From the NCBI GenBank assembly GCA_964658655.1, contig CAZZZL010000001.1, positions 142,649 to 206,648 of the forward strand: a DNA stretch of 64,000 nt, in the 5' to 3' direction. Position numbers and translations under genes: made by a program. Source of the DNA: G963692885 sp964658655. GTDB lineage: Bacteria; Acidobacteriota; Terriglobia; Terriglobales; Acidobacteriaceae. Shown in pieces: positions 53,453 to 61,855 of the stretch. Every line of letters starts with the position of its first letter. Positions within the stretch are counted from its first letter, which is position 1. The notes beneath the pieces are model-generated. The model ran no database searches. It saw only the letters and a program-made list of their open reading frames with translations, and was not told where the DNA came from.

Positions 53453-55006
53453 TTACGACCAGTACGTCCGATCCAATGTCCGGTACTGGATTGCTTCTGC
53501 GAGATGCCCTACTGCTACGTCGGCAACGCCCGCCAGGTCAGCGATCGTGCGCGCGACTTTCAAGATGCGGTCATGCGCGCGGGCGCTCAGACCCTGCTGC
53601 TGCATGGCACGTTCGAGCAGATGTTCGGCGTCTGCGCTTAAGGCACAGTGCGCGCGGATAAGTCGCGTATTCATCTCTGCATTCGCGTGAATGCGCTCAC
53701 CCGCGAAGCGTAACTTTTGCTGTTCGCGTGCTGCCAGAACCCTCGCGCGTATCTCGGCAGAACCTTCGTTCGCCGCGCCCCCGCGGAGTTCTTTGTACTT
53801 CACTGCCGGCACTTCAATGTGGATGTCAATGCGATCGAGCAGAGGACCGGAAACCCGCGACACATAGCGCTGCATCATTGGCGGCGTACACATGCACTCG
53901 CGCGACTTGTCATTGAAGTAGCCGCAGGGACACGGGTTCATCGCGGCCGCAAGCATGAAGCGCGCAGGAAACTTCAGGCTCATAGCCGCGCGGGCAATCG
54001 TCACCATACCGTCCTCCATCGGCTGACGCATCACTTCGAGCACACTGCGGGGAAACTCGGGCAGCTCATCGAGGAACAGAACCCCGTTGTGTGCGAGGGA
54101 CACCTCTCCGGGCCGCGGCATAGCGCCTCCCCCAATCAGCCCGGCGTCAGAAATCGTGTGGTGTGGTGAACGAAACGGTCGATGCGTCACCAGCCCGGTG
54201 GCTGCCTCAAGCACTTTTGCGACCGAATGAATTTTCGTCGTTTCGAGCGCTTCCTGAAACGTGAGCGGCGACAAAATGCTGGGCAATCGCTTGGCCAGCA
54301 TGGTCTTTCCCGAGCCTGGCGGACCGATCATCAGGATGTTATGGCCGCCGGCGGCTGCTACTTCAAGCGCACGCTTGGCCGTCTGCTGTCCACGGACATC
54401 TTTGAAGTCGGCCGAGAATATCTGTTCCTGCTGCAGAAGCTGCTCTGTCGAAACGCGGCAAGGCTTTGACCGGATGCCGCCGTTAGCCGACTGGTTCAGC
54501 AGATCTCGAACCTCGGCCAGGGAGTTGACCGCGTACACGTCAATGCCCTCGACCACTGCCGCTTCCGCTGCGTTGCTGGCGGGCGCCAGCAGGTGCTTGA
54601 TGCCGTGACGCTTGGCCGCGACTGCAATCGGCAGCATGCCCGGCACGGCGCGAACACCACCGTCGAGGCCGAGTTCGCCGACCATCAGGAAGGCGCCCAG
54701 ATCCTTCTTCTCAATCGCGCCATAAGCGCCGAGGATGCCGATGGCCATGGGGAGATCGAACCCTGAGCCCTCCTTCTTTATGTCCGCAGGCGCAAGGTTG
54801 ATGGTGATGTGTGTGGGTGGGATGGAGAAGCCGGAATTCTTGATGGCGGCGCGCACACGGTCACGGCTCTCACGGACTGCCGCGTCCGGCAGACCTACTG
54901 TGTGGAAGTGATCTTCTGCCGTCTGAATCCCGGAAAAATCGACTTCGACATCGATAATGTGCGCATCAATGCCATAAACGGCAGCGCTGATTGCCTTGAA
55001 CAGCAT
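53453..55006 (-). CDS. comM: ComM/YifB-family Mg-chelatase-like AAA+ ATPase
   Basis: This 517-residue helicase aids branch migration during transformation (ComM in Haemophilus and Vibrio). The N-terminus (MLFKAISAAVYGIDAHIIDVEVDFSG) has a Lon-protease-like S5 domain with HTVGLPDAAVRESRDRVRAAI. The AAA+ core has Walker A GPPGSGKTMLAKRLPSIL and Walker B GVLFLDELPEF. The C-terminus shows GLSARAHDRILKVARTIADL. I use ATG 55006; the frame to 55102 has no family character. Together with comEC it supports natural competence. Confidence 0.94.
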   Translation of the reverse strand: MLFKAISAAVYGIDAHIIDVEVDFSGIQTAEDHFHTVGLPDAAVRESRDRVRAAIKNSGFSIPPTHITINLAPADIKKEGSGFDLPMAIGILGAYGAIEKKDLGAFLMVGELGLDGGVRAVPGMLPIAVAAKRHGIKHLLAPASNAAEAAVVEGIDVYAVNSLAEVRDLLNQSANGGIRSKPCRVSTEQLLQQEQIFSADFKDVRGQQTAKRALEVAAAGGHNILMIGPPGSGKTMLAKRLPSILSPLTFQEALETTKIHSVAKVLEAATGLVTHRPFRSPHHTISDAGLIGGGAMPRPGEVSLAHNGVLFLDELPEFPRSVLEVMRQPMEDGMVTIARAAMSLKFPARFMLAAAMNPCPCGYFNDKSRECMCTPPMMQRYVSRVSGPLLDRIDIHIEVPAVKYKELRGGAANEGSAEIRARVLAAREQQKLRFAGERIHANAEMNTRLIRAHCALSADAEHLLERAMQQQGLSARAHDRILKVARTIADLAGVADVAVGHLAEAIQYRTLDRTYWS

Positions 55007-55181
55007 GGTTCCAACTCTTCTGACAGCAGGTTGTTTGGATAAGTGTCCTGAGGATAGCACCGCGACAAACGCACTCATAACTGTTTGTATTTGCGGAATC
55101 ATTTGTCATGCAGAACACCTTAAAAAATCCCGCTTCGGCAACGTGCGTTGATCAGACCCACGTCCGGGTACGATAGGAAGA

Positions 55182-56579
55182 GTGAAAACCAGTCTTTTCG
55201 ATCTGTATAAAATCGGAGTCGGCCCCTCCAGTTCTCACACCATGGGACCGATGCGCGCCGCCTTCCGGTTCGCTGAATTATTGCGCACGTCCGAACTGCT
55301 TCCACAGGCCACGCGTGTGCGCGCCGACCTTTATGGCTCACTCGCCCTGACTGGTATCGGCCACGGTACCGATCGCGCCGTGATCCTGGGCCTGACCGGT
55401 GAAGAACCCAGCACGACAGATCCGGCAACGATGGAGAGCAAGCTGCAGGCAGTGCGCACCTCGTCCCTGCTGCCGCTCGCCGGGACGCGCGAGGTTCAAT
55501 TTTACGAGGCGGATGACCTGCGGTTTCACCGCGACCAGATGACGCCTCCCGGTGCGGTCATGACTCATCCCAACGGCATACGATTGACTGCTTTCGATCA
55601 GAACGATCATGTACTGCTCGCGAAGACCTTCTTCTCTATCGGCGGAGGCTTCATTGTCGAGGATGGGGCGGACGAGGAGCGAACTCCCCTGATGACAACA
55701 GCCACTCTGCCGTATCCATTTCGCAGCGCGGAAGAACTGCTGCGCATGGCGTCGCGGGAAGGTCTGTCGATCAGTGAACTGGTTCTGCGGAACGAATGTG
55801 CGCGGCGCAGCGAGACCGATCCTGCCTCGTCAGTGCATGAGAACATCCTGAAGATATGGGACGTAATGCGCGGCTGCATGGACCGCGGCATGGCGACGAA
55901 TGGCATCCTGCCGGGCGGTCTCAATGTGCGTCGTCGCGCCAGGCGACTGGCTGAGCGCCTGCAGGAAAAATCGACCGGCGACCCGCTCGCGCCGCTCGAC
56001 TGGATCACCGTCTACGCCATGGCAGTGAATGAAGAGAATGCCGCCGGCCGCCGCGTCGTGACAGCACCGACGAACGGTGCCGCGGGTGTCATCCCTGCCG
56101 TCGCACGCTACTACCTCGACTTCGTTACCGGCGCGAATGAAGAGGGCCTGCTGCGCTTCTTCCTGGCCTCGGCGGCTATAGGCATCCTCTACAAGGAGAA
56201 CGCGTCGATCTCCGGCGCAGAGGTGGGCTGCCAGGGTGAAGTGGGTGTGGCCTGCTCCATGGCTGCCGGTGGATTGGCGGCAGCGCAGAACGCGACGAAT
56301 GAGCAGATCGAGCACGCTGCCGAAATTGGCATGGAACATAATCTCGGCATGACGTGCGATCCGATCGGCGGCCTGGTGCAGATTCCCTGCATCGAGCGCA
56401 ATGCCATGGGCGCGGTCAAAGCCGTGCACGCCTGCCGCATGGCGATGGCCGAGACGGAAGGCCACAAGCTTTCACTCGACCAGGTGATCAAGACGATGTA
56501 CGAAACCGGCCTCGACATGCAGTCGCGTTACAAGGAAACGTCGCTGGCAGGACTGGCCCTAAACATCATCGAATGCTAA
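55182..56579 (+). CDS. sdaA: L-serine ammonia-lyase (iron-sulfur type)
   Basis: This 465-residue single-chain enzyme converts L-serine to pyruvate and ammonia with a [4Fe-4S] cluster. The start is GTG 55182 with AGGAAG upstream. SLFDLYKIGVGPSSSHTMGPMRAA begins the beta domain. The alpha domain has APTNGAAGVIPAV, a first cysteine pair region in GCQGEVGVACSMAAGG, and CDPIGGLVQIPCIERNAMGAVKA. The expected cluster cysteines are present. Repeat-like element C follows the stop. Confidence 0.95.
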   Translation: MKTSLFDLYKIGVGPSSSHTMGPMRAAFRFAELLRTSELLPQATRVRADLYGSLALTGIGHGTDRAVILGLTGEEPSTTDPATMESKLQAVRTSSLLPLAGTREVQFYEADDLRFHRDQMTPPGAVMTHPNGIRLTAFDQNDHVLLAKTFFSIGGGFIVEDGADEERTPLMTTATLPYPFRSAEELLRMASREGLSISELVLRNECARRSETDPASSVHENILKIWDVMRGCMDRGMATNGILPGGLNVRRRARRLAERLQEKSTGDPLAPLDWITVYAMAVNEENAAGRRVVTAPTNGAAGVIPAVARYYLDFVTGANEEGLLRFFLASAAIGILYKENASISGAEVGCQGEVGVACSMAAGGLAAAQNATNEQIEHAAEIGMEHNLGMTCDPIGGLVQIPCIERNAMGAVKAVHACRMAMAETEGHKLSLDQVIKTMYETGLDMQSRYKETSLAGLALNIIEC

Positions 56580-56583
56580 GTAC

Positions 56584-56640
56584 TGCGCGTACGGCGGAGG
56601 GCGCCGCGCGCAACCGCATGCTCCCGCTGGTCGCACATGC
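56584..56640 (+). repeat. Repeat-like element C after the sdaA stop
   Basis: This partial relative of elements A and B starts five bases after the stop TAA. It shares a GGCGGA followed by a GC-rich hairpin (GGCG/CGCC enclosed by GCGCG/CGCGC) and the end CTCCCGCTGGTCGCA. It lacks the 22-base common head of A and B. The kinship rests on the 3' part and the position. Confidence 0.4.
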
Positions 56641-56648
56641 TTAGGTCA

Positions 56649-57845
56649 TCATCTTTCGACAGCCATGGCGACTGAGTTGCCGCCGCCGAGACACAAGGCG
56701 GCGACGCCGCGATGTACATCCCGGCGCATCATCTCGTAAACAAGGGTCGTCAACACACGCGCACCGCTGGCTCCGATGGGATGGCCGATCGCGACTGCGC
56801 CGCCGTTCACATTCACCTTCGACAGATCGAGCTCAAGTTCCTTCACAACGCCGAGTGCCTGCACCGCGAAGGCCTCGTTCAGTTCGTAAAGCTCGACATC
56901 GTCCTTTGACCAGCCTGCCTTTTCAAGCACGCGGCGCACGCCAATCACCGGCGCCAGCATCACCCATTTTGGATCGACACCACTGGTCGCCTGCGCACGG
57001 ACATGCACCATCGGCTGCAAGCCAAGCTCGTTTGCGCGACGCGCCGACATGACGACCACGGCCGCCGCACCGTCATTCACGCCCGGCGCATTGCCTGCAG
57101 TGACGGTGCCATCTTTCTTGAATGCGGGCTTCAACGCACGCAGCGCCTCGATCGACGCATCGGGACGAACGGATTCGTCATGGTCAAATTTCGCCGGCGC
57201 TTCACCCTTTTTCTTTGACGGGATGTCCACTGCAAGAATCTGCGAGGCGAAGCGACCTTCTTTTGCCGCAGCATCGGCGCGGCGGTGTGACTCAAGTGCG
57301 TACGCGTCCTGCTCCTCACGCGTTATGTTGTGCTTTTCGGCAACGAGTTCGCCGGTCGCTCCCATGTGAAAGTCGTTATAAATCTCCCAGAGGCCATCGT
57401 GAATCATGGAGTCGACGACCTTCGCGTCACCCATCCGAAATCCATTGCGGCCCTGCGGCAGCAGGTATGGAGTATTGCTCATCGACTCCATGCCACCGGC
57501 GACAACGATCTCCGCATTGCCCGTCTGGATTGCCTGGACCGCGAGTCCGACTGCCTTCAGACCTGAGCCGCAGACTTTATTGATAGTCAGCGCGCTGACC
57601 TCTGGCGGCAGTCCGCCATGCAGTGCAGCCTGGCGCGCCGGATTCTGTCCGAGACCGGCGGATACGACATTGCCCATGATGCATTCATCGATCTCGCGCG
57701 CTTCAAGTCCTGCGCGGCGGACGGCTTCACGCACGACGAGCGCGCCAAGCTGGGTAGCCGTAAAACTGCTGAGCGAACCCTGAAATTTTCCAACCGGCGT
57801 GCGTACTGCCGACACGATCACAACGTCTTTTAATTTATTTTCCAT
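56649..57845 (-). CDS. Acetyl-CoA C-acyltransferase (thiolase)
   Basis: This 398-residue thiolase II enzyme condenses two acetyl-CoA or cleaves 3-ketoacyl-CoA. It starts MENKLKDVVIVSAVRTPVGKF at 57845 with GGAAGC upstream; the longer frame to 58022 is unsupported. The nucleophilic cysteine lies in NKVCGSGLKAV at about residue 91. ELNEAFAVQ, GGAVAIGHPIGASGAR and CLGGGNSVAMAVE are intact. Biosynthetic (AtoB-like) and degradative (FadA-like) uses cannot be separated from the sequence. Confidence 0.93.
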   Translation of the reverse strand: MENKLKDVVIVSAVRTPVGKFQGSLSSFTATQLGALVVREAVRRAGLEAREIDECIMGNVVSAGLGQNPARQAALHGGLPPEVSALTINKVCGSGLKAVGLAVQAIQTGNAEIVVAGGMESMSNTPYLLPQGRNGFRMGDAKVVDSMIHDGLWEIYNDFHMGATGELVAEKHNITREEQDAYALESHRRADAAAKEGRFASQILAVDIPSKKKGEAPAKFDHDESVRPDASIEALRALKPAFKKDGTVTAGNAPGVNDGAAAVVVMSARRANELGLQPMVHVRAQATSGVDPKWVMLAPVIGVRRVLEKAGWSKDDVELYELNEAFAVQALGVVKELELDLSKVNVNGGAVAIGHPIGASGARVLTTLVYEMMRRDVHRGVAALCLGGGNSVAMAVER

Positions 57846-57955
57846 GGCACTGCTTCCATTTCCGGCTCCTGCAAATACGCGGTAGCGCGAAGCAGGGACC
57901 AACGTGTGAAGATAGCAGTTGCCGCTTCCCCAGGGCAACGGAGGAGCCGCCGCAC

Positions 57956-58750
57956 ATGCACCCTGCGATGAACAACCAAGCCGATTCGGAAAGGCACACA
58001 ACGGCGGATGCAGCAGCAGCACCGCCCGAAAAGTTGCTCGCCCCTGTGTGGCATACGATCCTGATCATTGCCTTCGTTTTTGCTGCCTCCATCGCAGGCG
58101 CACGCAGTTCAAAGCAGCTTTCCGCAACGGGTAGTGCTGTTAGCGGGCACGGTCACCTCGGGACTTACCTTGCCTCCATCGCTCTCGAGTGGACACTGGC
58201 CACAATCACGCTGTGGGGTCTGCGCCTGCGCAGGATTCCGCTGCGTACTGTTCTCGGTGCGGATCTTCCGGGTGCACGGGAATGGTTTATCGACGCGGGC
58301 ATCGCCGGCGTGTTCTGGATTGTGGCGCTGATCGTGCTCGGCACGATCGCGACTTTATTGCAGCGACTGCATCTGCATCCGGAAAACATTCGCGACGTCG
58401 TCACTAAACTTGCACCAACGTCCGCGCTGGAAATGACAGCGTGGACAGTTCTCTGCATCAGCGCCGGCATCTGCGAAGAATTTGTCTTCCGCGGATATCT
58501 GCAGCTGCAATTTGAGCGGATCAGTCACCGCGTATGGATTGGCGTGCTCGCATCCGCAGCCGTCTTCGGCCTGTCGCATGCGTATGAAGGATTGAGCGGC
58601 ATGTTGCTGATCATCGCATTTGGCGCACTCTTCAGCGTGCTTCGCGTCATCCGCGGCAACACGCGCGCCGGTATGATGGCGCATGCATGGCATGATTTTT
58701 TCAGCGGCCTTGTTCTCTACCTGCTCGCCCACCACAAGTTTTCAGTCTGA
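57956..58750 (+). CDS. CPBP-family intramembrane glutamic endopeptidase
   Basis: This 264-residue membrane protein has about seven helices and the CAAX-protease/Rce1-like catalytic motifs: E174-E175 in CEEFVFRGYLQ, FGLSHAYEG, and MMAHAWHDFFSG. The soluble N-terminus of about 30 residues is polar. Bacterial members process bacteriocins or take part in membrane-protein turnover; its target here is unknown. It starts at ATG 57956, within the 5' flank of the divergent thiolase. Confidence 0.92.
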   Translation: MHPAMNNQADSERHTTADAAAAPPEKLLAPVWHTILIIAFVFAASIAGARSSKQLSATGSAVSGHGHLGTYLASIALEWTLATITLWGLRLRRIPLRTVLGADLPGAREWFIDAGIAGVFWIVALIVLGTIATLLQRLHLHPENIRDVVTKLAPTSALEMTAWTVLCISAGICEEFVFRGYLQLQFERISHRVWIGVLASAAVFGLSHAYEGLSGMLLIIAFGALFSVLRVIRGNTRAGMMAHAWHDFFSGLVLYLLAHHKFSV

Positions 58751-58822
58751 ATTCGCGTGCTCCACAAAGTGTGTAGGCGAAGGAACGAAACAAATTTTTC
58801 TGCAAAGAAAATGATTTTTTTC

Positions 58823-58851
58823 TTGACACTGTTTTTTCGTACTTCTATACA
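58823..58851 (+). promoter_or_regulatory. Near-consensus sigma-70 promoter
   Basis: TTGACA (58823-58828), a 17-base spacer and TATACA (58846-58851). The -35 is a perfect match with ideal spacing, and the upstream sequence is rich in A and T, like an UP element. The expected start is near 58858, about 40 bases before the lysine-rich peptide. Confidence 0.8.
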
Positions 58852-58898
58852 TTCCCTAACTGCAATGAGCGCATTGCAGTGAAGGGAGAATAGCAACC

Positions 58899-58976
58899 AT
58901 GGCAACCAAGAAGGCAGCAACCAAAAAGCCGGCCGCAAAGAAAGCGGTCAAGAAGGCAGCTCCGAAAAAGAAGTAA
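58899..58976 (+). CDS. 25-residue lysine-rich peptide (histone H1-tail-like)
   Basis: The frame runs from ATG 58899 to TAA 58974-58976. The peptide has 11 lysines, 8 alanines, 2 threonines, 2 prolines and no acidic residue (it starts MATKKAATKKPAAKK). GGGAGA at 58884-58889 is a good ribosome binding site. A consensus promoter precedes it and a strong terminator follows, giving a complete transcription unit of about 180 bases. Composition and the repeated KKA/KKP units resemble H1-type nucleoid proteins such as the C-terminal tail of HctB/Hc2. A DNA- or RNA-binding role is inferred. Confidence 0.7.
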   Translation: MATKKAATKKPAAKKAVKKAAPKKK

Positions 58977-59005
58977 GGCCATTTAACGGCAACAGGCAAC
59001 ACCAT

Positions 59006-59040
59006 CGGGGGACGCGGCAAGCGTCCCCCGAAGTGTTTTT
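59006..59040 (+). terminator. Strong intrinsic terminator after the lysine-rich peptide
   Basis: A perfect 10-base-pair stem CGGGGGACGC / GCGTCCCCCG with loop GGCAA is followed by AAGTGTTTTT. It lies 29 bases after the peptide's stop and 54 bases before rsmE. Confidence 0.85.
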
Positions 59041-59094
59041 GATCGCAGTACGTTCGAATGCGCAGCCTGATTATTCGGCCTATACATTAAGAGC

Positions 59095-59823
59095 ATGACG
59101 CGACGCCGATGGATTGCTGACAGCTGGACCGACTCAACCGCAACACTCACCGGCAGCCAGGCCAATCATCTGTTCCGTGTGCTGCGCGCCGACGTCGGCA
59201 TGGAGTTCGATGTCCTTGCCGGTGAACGCGTATGGCGATCGGTAATCACGAGCGCAAGTGAAGCCGCCGTCGAATTTCAACTGCTTGAAGAAGTCATTGC
59301 TTCCGCGGCACTGCCTCTAATGGTTCTGCTCAGCATCTTCAAGTTCGACCGCTTCGAGTGGGCGGTTGAAAAGCTGACTGAACTCGGCGTGGCGAAGATT
59401 GAGCCGATCATCAGCCGTCGAACCGAGAAGCATCTTGCGCAGGCGGCAATGAATCGCGTGGAACGATGGCGCCGCATCGCTATCGAAGCGGCGAAGCAAT
59501 CCAGGCGCGCTTCGATTCCCGTTATCAGTGATCCGCGACACTTGCGCGAAGCTGTTCTTTCCATCGACAAGACTGCTGTTCGCTTGTTGCTGTCTGAGCA
59601 GCAAATAGAGCTAAGCCTTCTGAGTGCGCTGCAGGGACAGTCTGTAGAACAGCCAGAAGAATTTGTGCTCGCCATTGGACCAGAAGGCGGCTGGACACCG
59701 GAAGAAGTGTCGCTTTTTGGCGAGCAAAACTGGCAGCCTGTGACACTCGGCAGCACGATCCTTCGAGCAGAGACGGCCGCGATCGCTGCTACGGCGATCA
59801 CTGCGGCATGGCTTCAAAAATAG
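59095..59823 (+). CDS. rsmE: 16S rRNA (uracil-1498-N3)-methyltransferase
   Basis: This 242-residue SPOUT-fold enzyme has an N-terminal PUA-like domain (RWIADSWTDSTATLTGSQANHLFRVLRADVG) and a knotted SAM domain with GPEGGWTPEEVSLF and LGSTILRAETAAIAA. RRTEKHLAQAAMNRVERWRRIAIEAAKQS matches the substrate-binding stretch. A TATACA hexamer eight bases before the start codon could place a promoter very close to the ATG, so translation may have little or no leader. Confidence 0.95.
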   Translation: MTRRRWIADSWTDSTATLTGSQANHLFRVLRADVGMEFDVLAGERVWRSVITSASEAAVEFQLLEEVIASAALPLMVLLSIFKFDRFEWAVEKLTELGVAKIEPIISRRTEKHLAQAAMNRVERWRRIAIEAAKQSRRASIPVISDPRHLREAVLSIDKTAVRLLLSEQQIELSLLSALQGQSVEQPEEFVLAIGPEGGWTPEEVSLFGEQNWQPVTLGSTILRAETAAIAATAITAAWLQK

Positions 59824-59838
59824 TCCGATGGGCCAGCG

Positions 59839-59870
59839 AAAAAGGAAAGCCTGCCAGGAGAGGCAGGCTT
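59839..59870 (-). terminator. Intrinsic terminator after dnaJ
   Basis: On the minus strand AAGCCTGCC / GGCAGGCTT with loop TCTCCT (59847-59870) is followed by TCCTTTTT. It lies about 110 bases after the dnaJ stop and can also stop rsmE transcripts less efficiently. Confidence 0.75.
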
Positions 59871-59976
59871 GCTGTTACGCGGCACATCCATGTAAGCGAA
59901 TCGGCCAAGGCAACGATCGATTGTCCAAGCGCGCCGACATCAGCGGCCCTGGCACGTCCGCCCGGATGGCAGGTCC

Positions 59977-61116
59977 TTAGGTGAAGAGTTCTTTCATTTT
60001 GCTGAGCAGGTTGCGGGATGTCGGCTTGTTTTCAATCTGCAGCGTGTCGCCCAGTTGGCGGATTGCTTCGCGCTGCGTCTTCGAAAGCTTCTTCGGGGTC
60101 TCGACCATGATCTGGACGATCAGGTCGCCGCGACCATGTTCGTTCAGGAACGGAACACCCTTGCCACGCAGACGAAATTCCTTGCCGCTCTGCGTACCTT
60201 CGGCAATGCGCATCTTGGTCTGACCTTCAAGGGTTGGGACATCGATCTCGGCACCAAGCGCCACCTGCGGGAAGGAGACCGGGATGACGCAGTGAAGGTC
60301 GTTGCCATCGCGCTCGAAAAACTCATGTGCCTTCACGGCGAGAACGAGATACAGATCGCCATTCGGCCCGTCGAACTTACCGGCATCGCCCTCACCCTGG
60401 TAGCGGATGCGCGTGCCGTCTTCGACACCGGCCGGAATATTGACGCTGATCTTGTGTTCTTTTTCCGTACGGCCGTCGCCTCGACAGGTACGGCACGGAT
60501 CAGAAACGACACTGCCGGTACCGCCGCATGCACTGCATGTCCGGGCGATCGAGAAGAAGCCCTGCTGAAAGCGGACCTGGCCTTTGCCTCCGCACTGACT
60601 GCAGACCGAGGGACCGCGCCCGGCGGCGCTTCCACTTCCGTTACAGTCGCCGCAAAGTTCCAGGCGACGGATGTTGACTTCTGTTTCCTTGCCAAAGACT
60701 GCTTCTTCAAAATCGATGGTCAGGTCAAAGCGGATATCGCGGCCACGCTGTGCGCGCGAGGGCCGGCGGCCAGTCCCCTGGCCACCCATGTTGAACATCT
60801 CGCCAAAGATGTCGCCGAAAATATCTCCAATATCCACGCCGCCGGCAAATGGATTGCCCTGCGGTCCACTTCCATTGACTCCTGCATGGCCGAAGCGATC
60901 ATAGGCTGCACGCTTCTCCGGATCGGAAAGCACCTGGTAAGCTTCGCTGGCTTCGCGGAACTTCGCCTCGGCCTCCGGATTGTCCGGGTTGCGGTCAGGA
61001 TGATATTGCATCGCCAGTTTGCGATAGGAGGTCTTCAACTCCGTATCGCTGCAGGTCCTGGAGACGCTAAGGACTTCGTAGTAATCAGTTTTTGTCACGT
61101 TTTTAGCTGTACTCAC
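59977..61116 (-). CDS. dnaJ: Chaperone DnaJ (Hsp40)
   Basis: This 379-residue co-chaperone has a J domain at residues 10-75 with H39-P40-D41, a G/F-rich region (RFGHAGVNGSGPQGNPFAGG), and four zinc repeats CGDCNGSGSA, CSQCGGKGQV, CSACGGTGSV and CRTCRGDGRT. The beta-barrel substrate domains follow. It starts at GTG 61116, overlapping grpE by four bases (GTGA). It stimulates DnaK and delivers substrates. dnaK itself is not in the window. Confidence 0.97.
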   Translation of the reverse strand: MSTAKNVTKTDYYEVLSVSRTCSDTELKTSYRKLAMQYHPDRNPDNPEAEAKFREASEAYQVLSDPEKRAAYDRFGHAGVNGSGPQGNPFAGGVDIGDIFGDIFGEMFNMGGQGTGRRPSRAQRGRDIRFDLTIDFEEAVFGKETEVNIRRLELCGDCNGSGSAAGRGPSVCSQCGGKGQVRFQQGFFSIARTCSACGGTGSVVSDPCRTCRGDGRTEKEHKISVNIPAGVEDGTRIRYQGEGDAGKFDGPNGDLYLVLAVKAHEFFERDGNDLHCVIPVSFPQVALGAEIDVPTLEGQTKMRIAEGTQSGKEFRLRGKGVPFLNEHGRGDLIVQIMVETPKKLSKTQREAIRQLGDTLQIENKPTSRNLLSKMKELFT

Positions 61117-61709
61117 GATTCTTTCTGTAGTGGGTTGCTGGCGATCCGGACGAGCGCCGGACGGAGCAACCGCTCCTTGATGCGGTAGCCGCGTCGAACT
61201 TCATCAATGACCTGCTGGTCCGGCAGATCGTTTCGCTCGACGCTCTCCAATGCTTCATGCACGCGGGGATCGAATACCGCGCCGACACTTTCAACCGGCA
61301 GCACATTCAATGACCGCAGGACCTCTTCCATCTGTTTCACGATCAGCTCCACGCCCTGGCGCAGCTGTTCTGCCGTGCCGCCGGACTTCAACGCCAGGTT
61401 GAAGTTGTCGAGCACCGGTAGAAACTGTTCGATGGCGCCGGCAATCGCAAAGTCGCGAAAATCTGCGCGTTCACGCGTCTCGCGCTTGCGTGCATTGTCA
61501 AATTCCGCGTGAAGACGAGCCAGCCGATCCATCAACTGGTCCCGCTCCTGCCTGGTGCGCTCCAGCTCTTCGGCAGCGGCGGTGCCTTGCGGGTTGACGA
61601 CGGTAGCAGTTTCCTCAACGCCCTCAACACCGGTGGTCACTGCGTCGGTCGGATCAGAAACAGGATCGGTGTTCTGCTGCGATTCAATCTTCTCGTCTGT
61701 TATGGACAT
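61113..61709 (-). CDS. grpE: Nucleotide exchange factor GrpE
   Basis: This 198-residue dimeric cofactor releases ADP from DnaK. Residues 1-55 are acidic and disordered. The long helix RQERDQLMDRLARLHAEFDNARKRETRERADFRDFAI and FLPVLDNFNLAL follow, with the beta domain ending in DEVRRGYRIKERLLRPALVRIA. GGGAG precedes the ATG. It lies between hrcA and dnaJ with 146 bases to hrcA. Confidence 0.96.
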   Translation of the reverse strand: MSITDEKIESQQNTDPVSDPTDAVTTGVEGVEETATVVNPQGTAAAEELERTRQERDQLMDRLARLHAEFDNARKRETRERADFRDFAIAGAIEQFLPVLDNFNLALKSGGTAEQLRQGVELIVKQMEEVLRSLNVLPVESVGAVFDPRVHEALESVERNDLPDQQVIDEVRRGYRIKERLLRPALVRIASNPLQKES

Positions 61710-61855
61710 AAACTCCCGGCTTCTTTCTGTTTTCGAATATCTTCACGGCCGCAGTGCTCTGAGACATCGCAGGCATCCCGCGGCAGACTGTCGTTCAGTT
61801 TCAGTAAAGCTATTTTAATTGTTCGCGTGCAGTACTTCGAGTCGAGCGGACGATC

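Noticed and set aside
53242..53661. 139-residue + frame in the gap before comM
   Set aside because: Its second half lies antisense to the intact comM 3' end, composition changes abruptly at that point, and there is no ribosome binding site or family resemblance.
60055..61188. 377-residue + frame opposite dnaJ
   Set aside because: dnaJ is intact on the minus strand with J domain and four zinc repeats; the + frame has no recognisable features.
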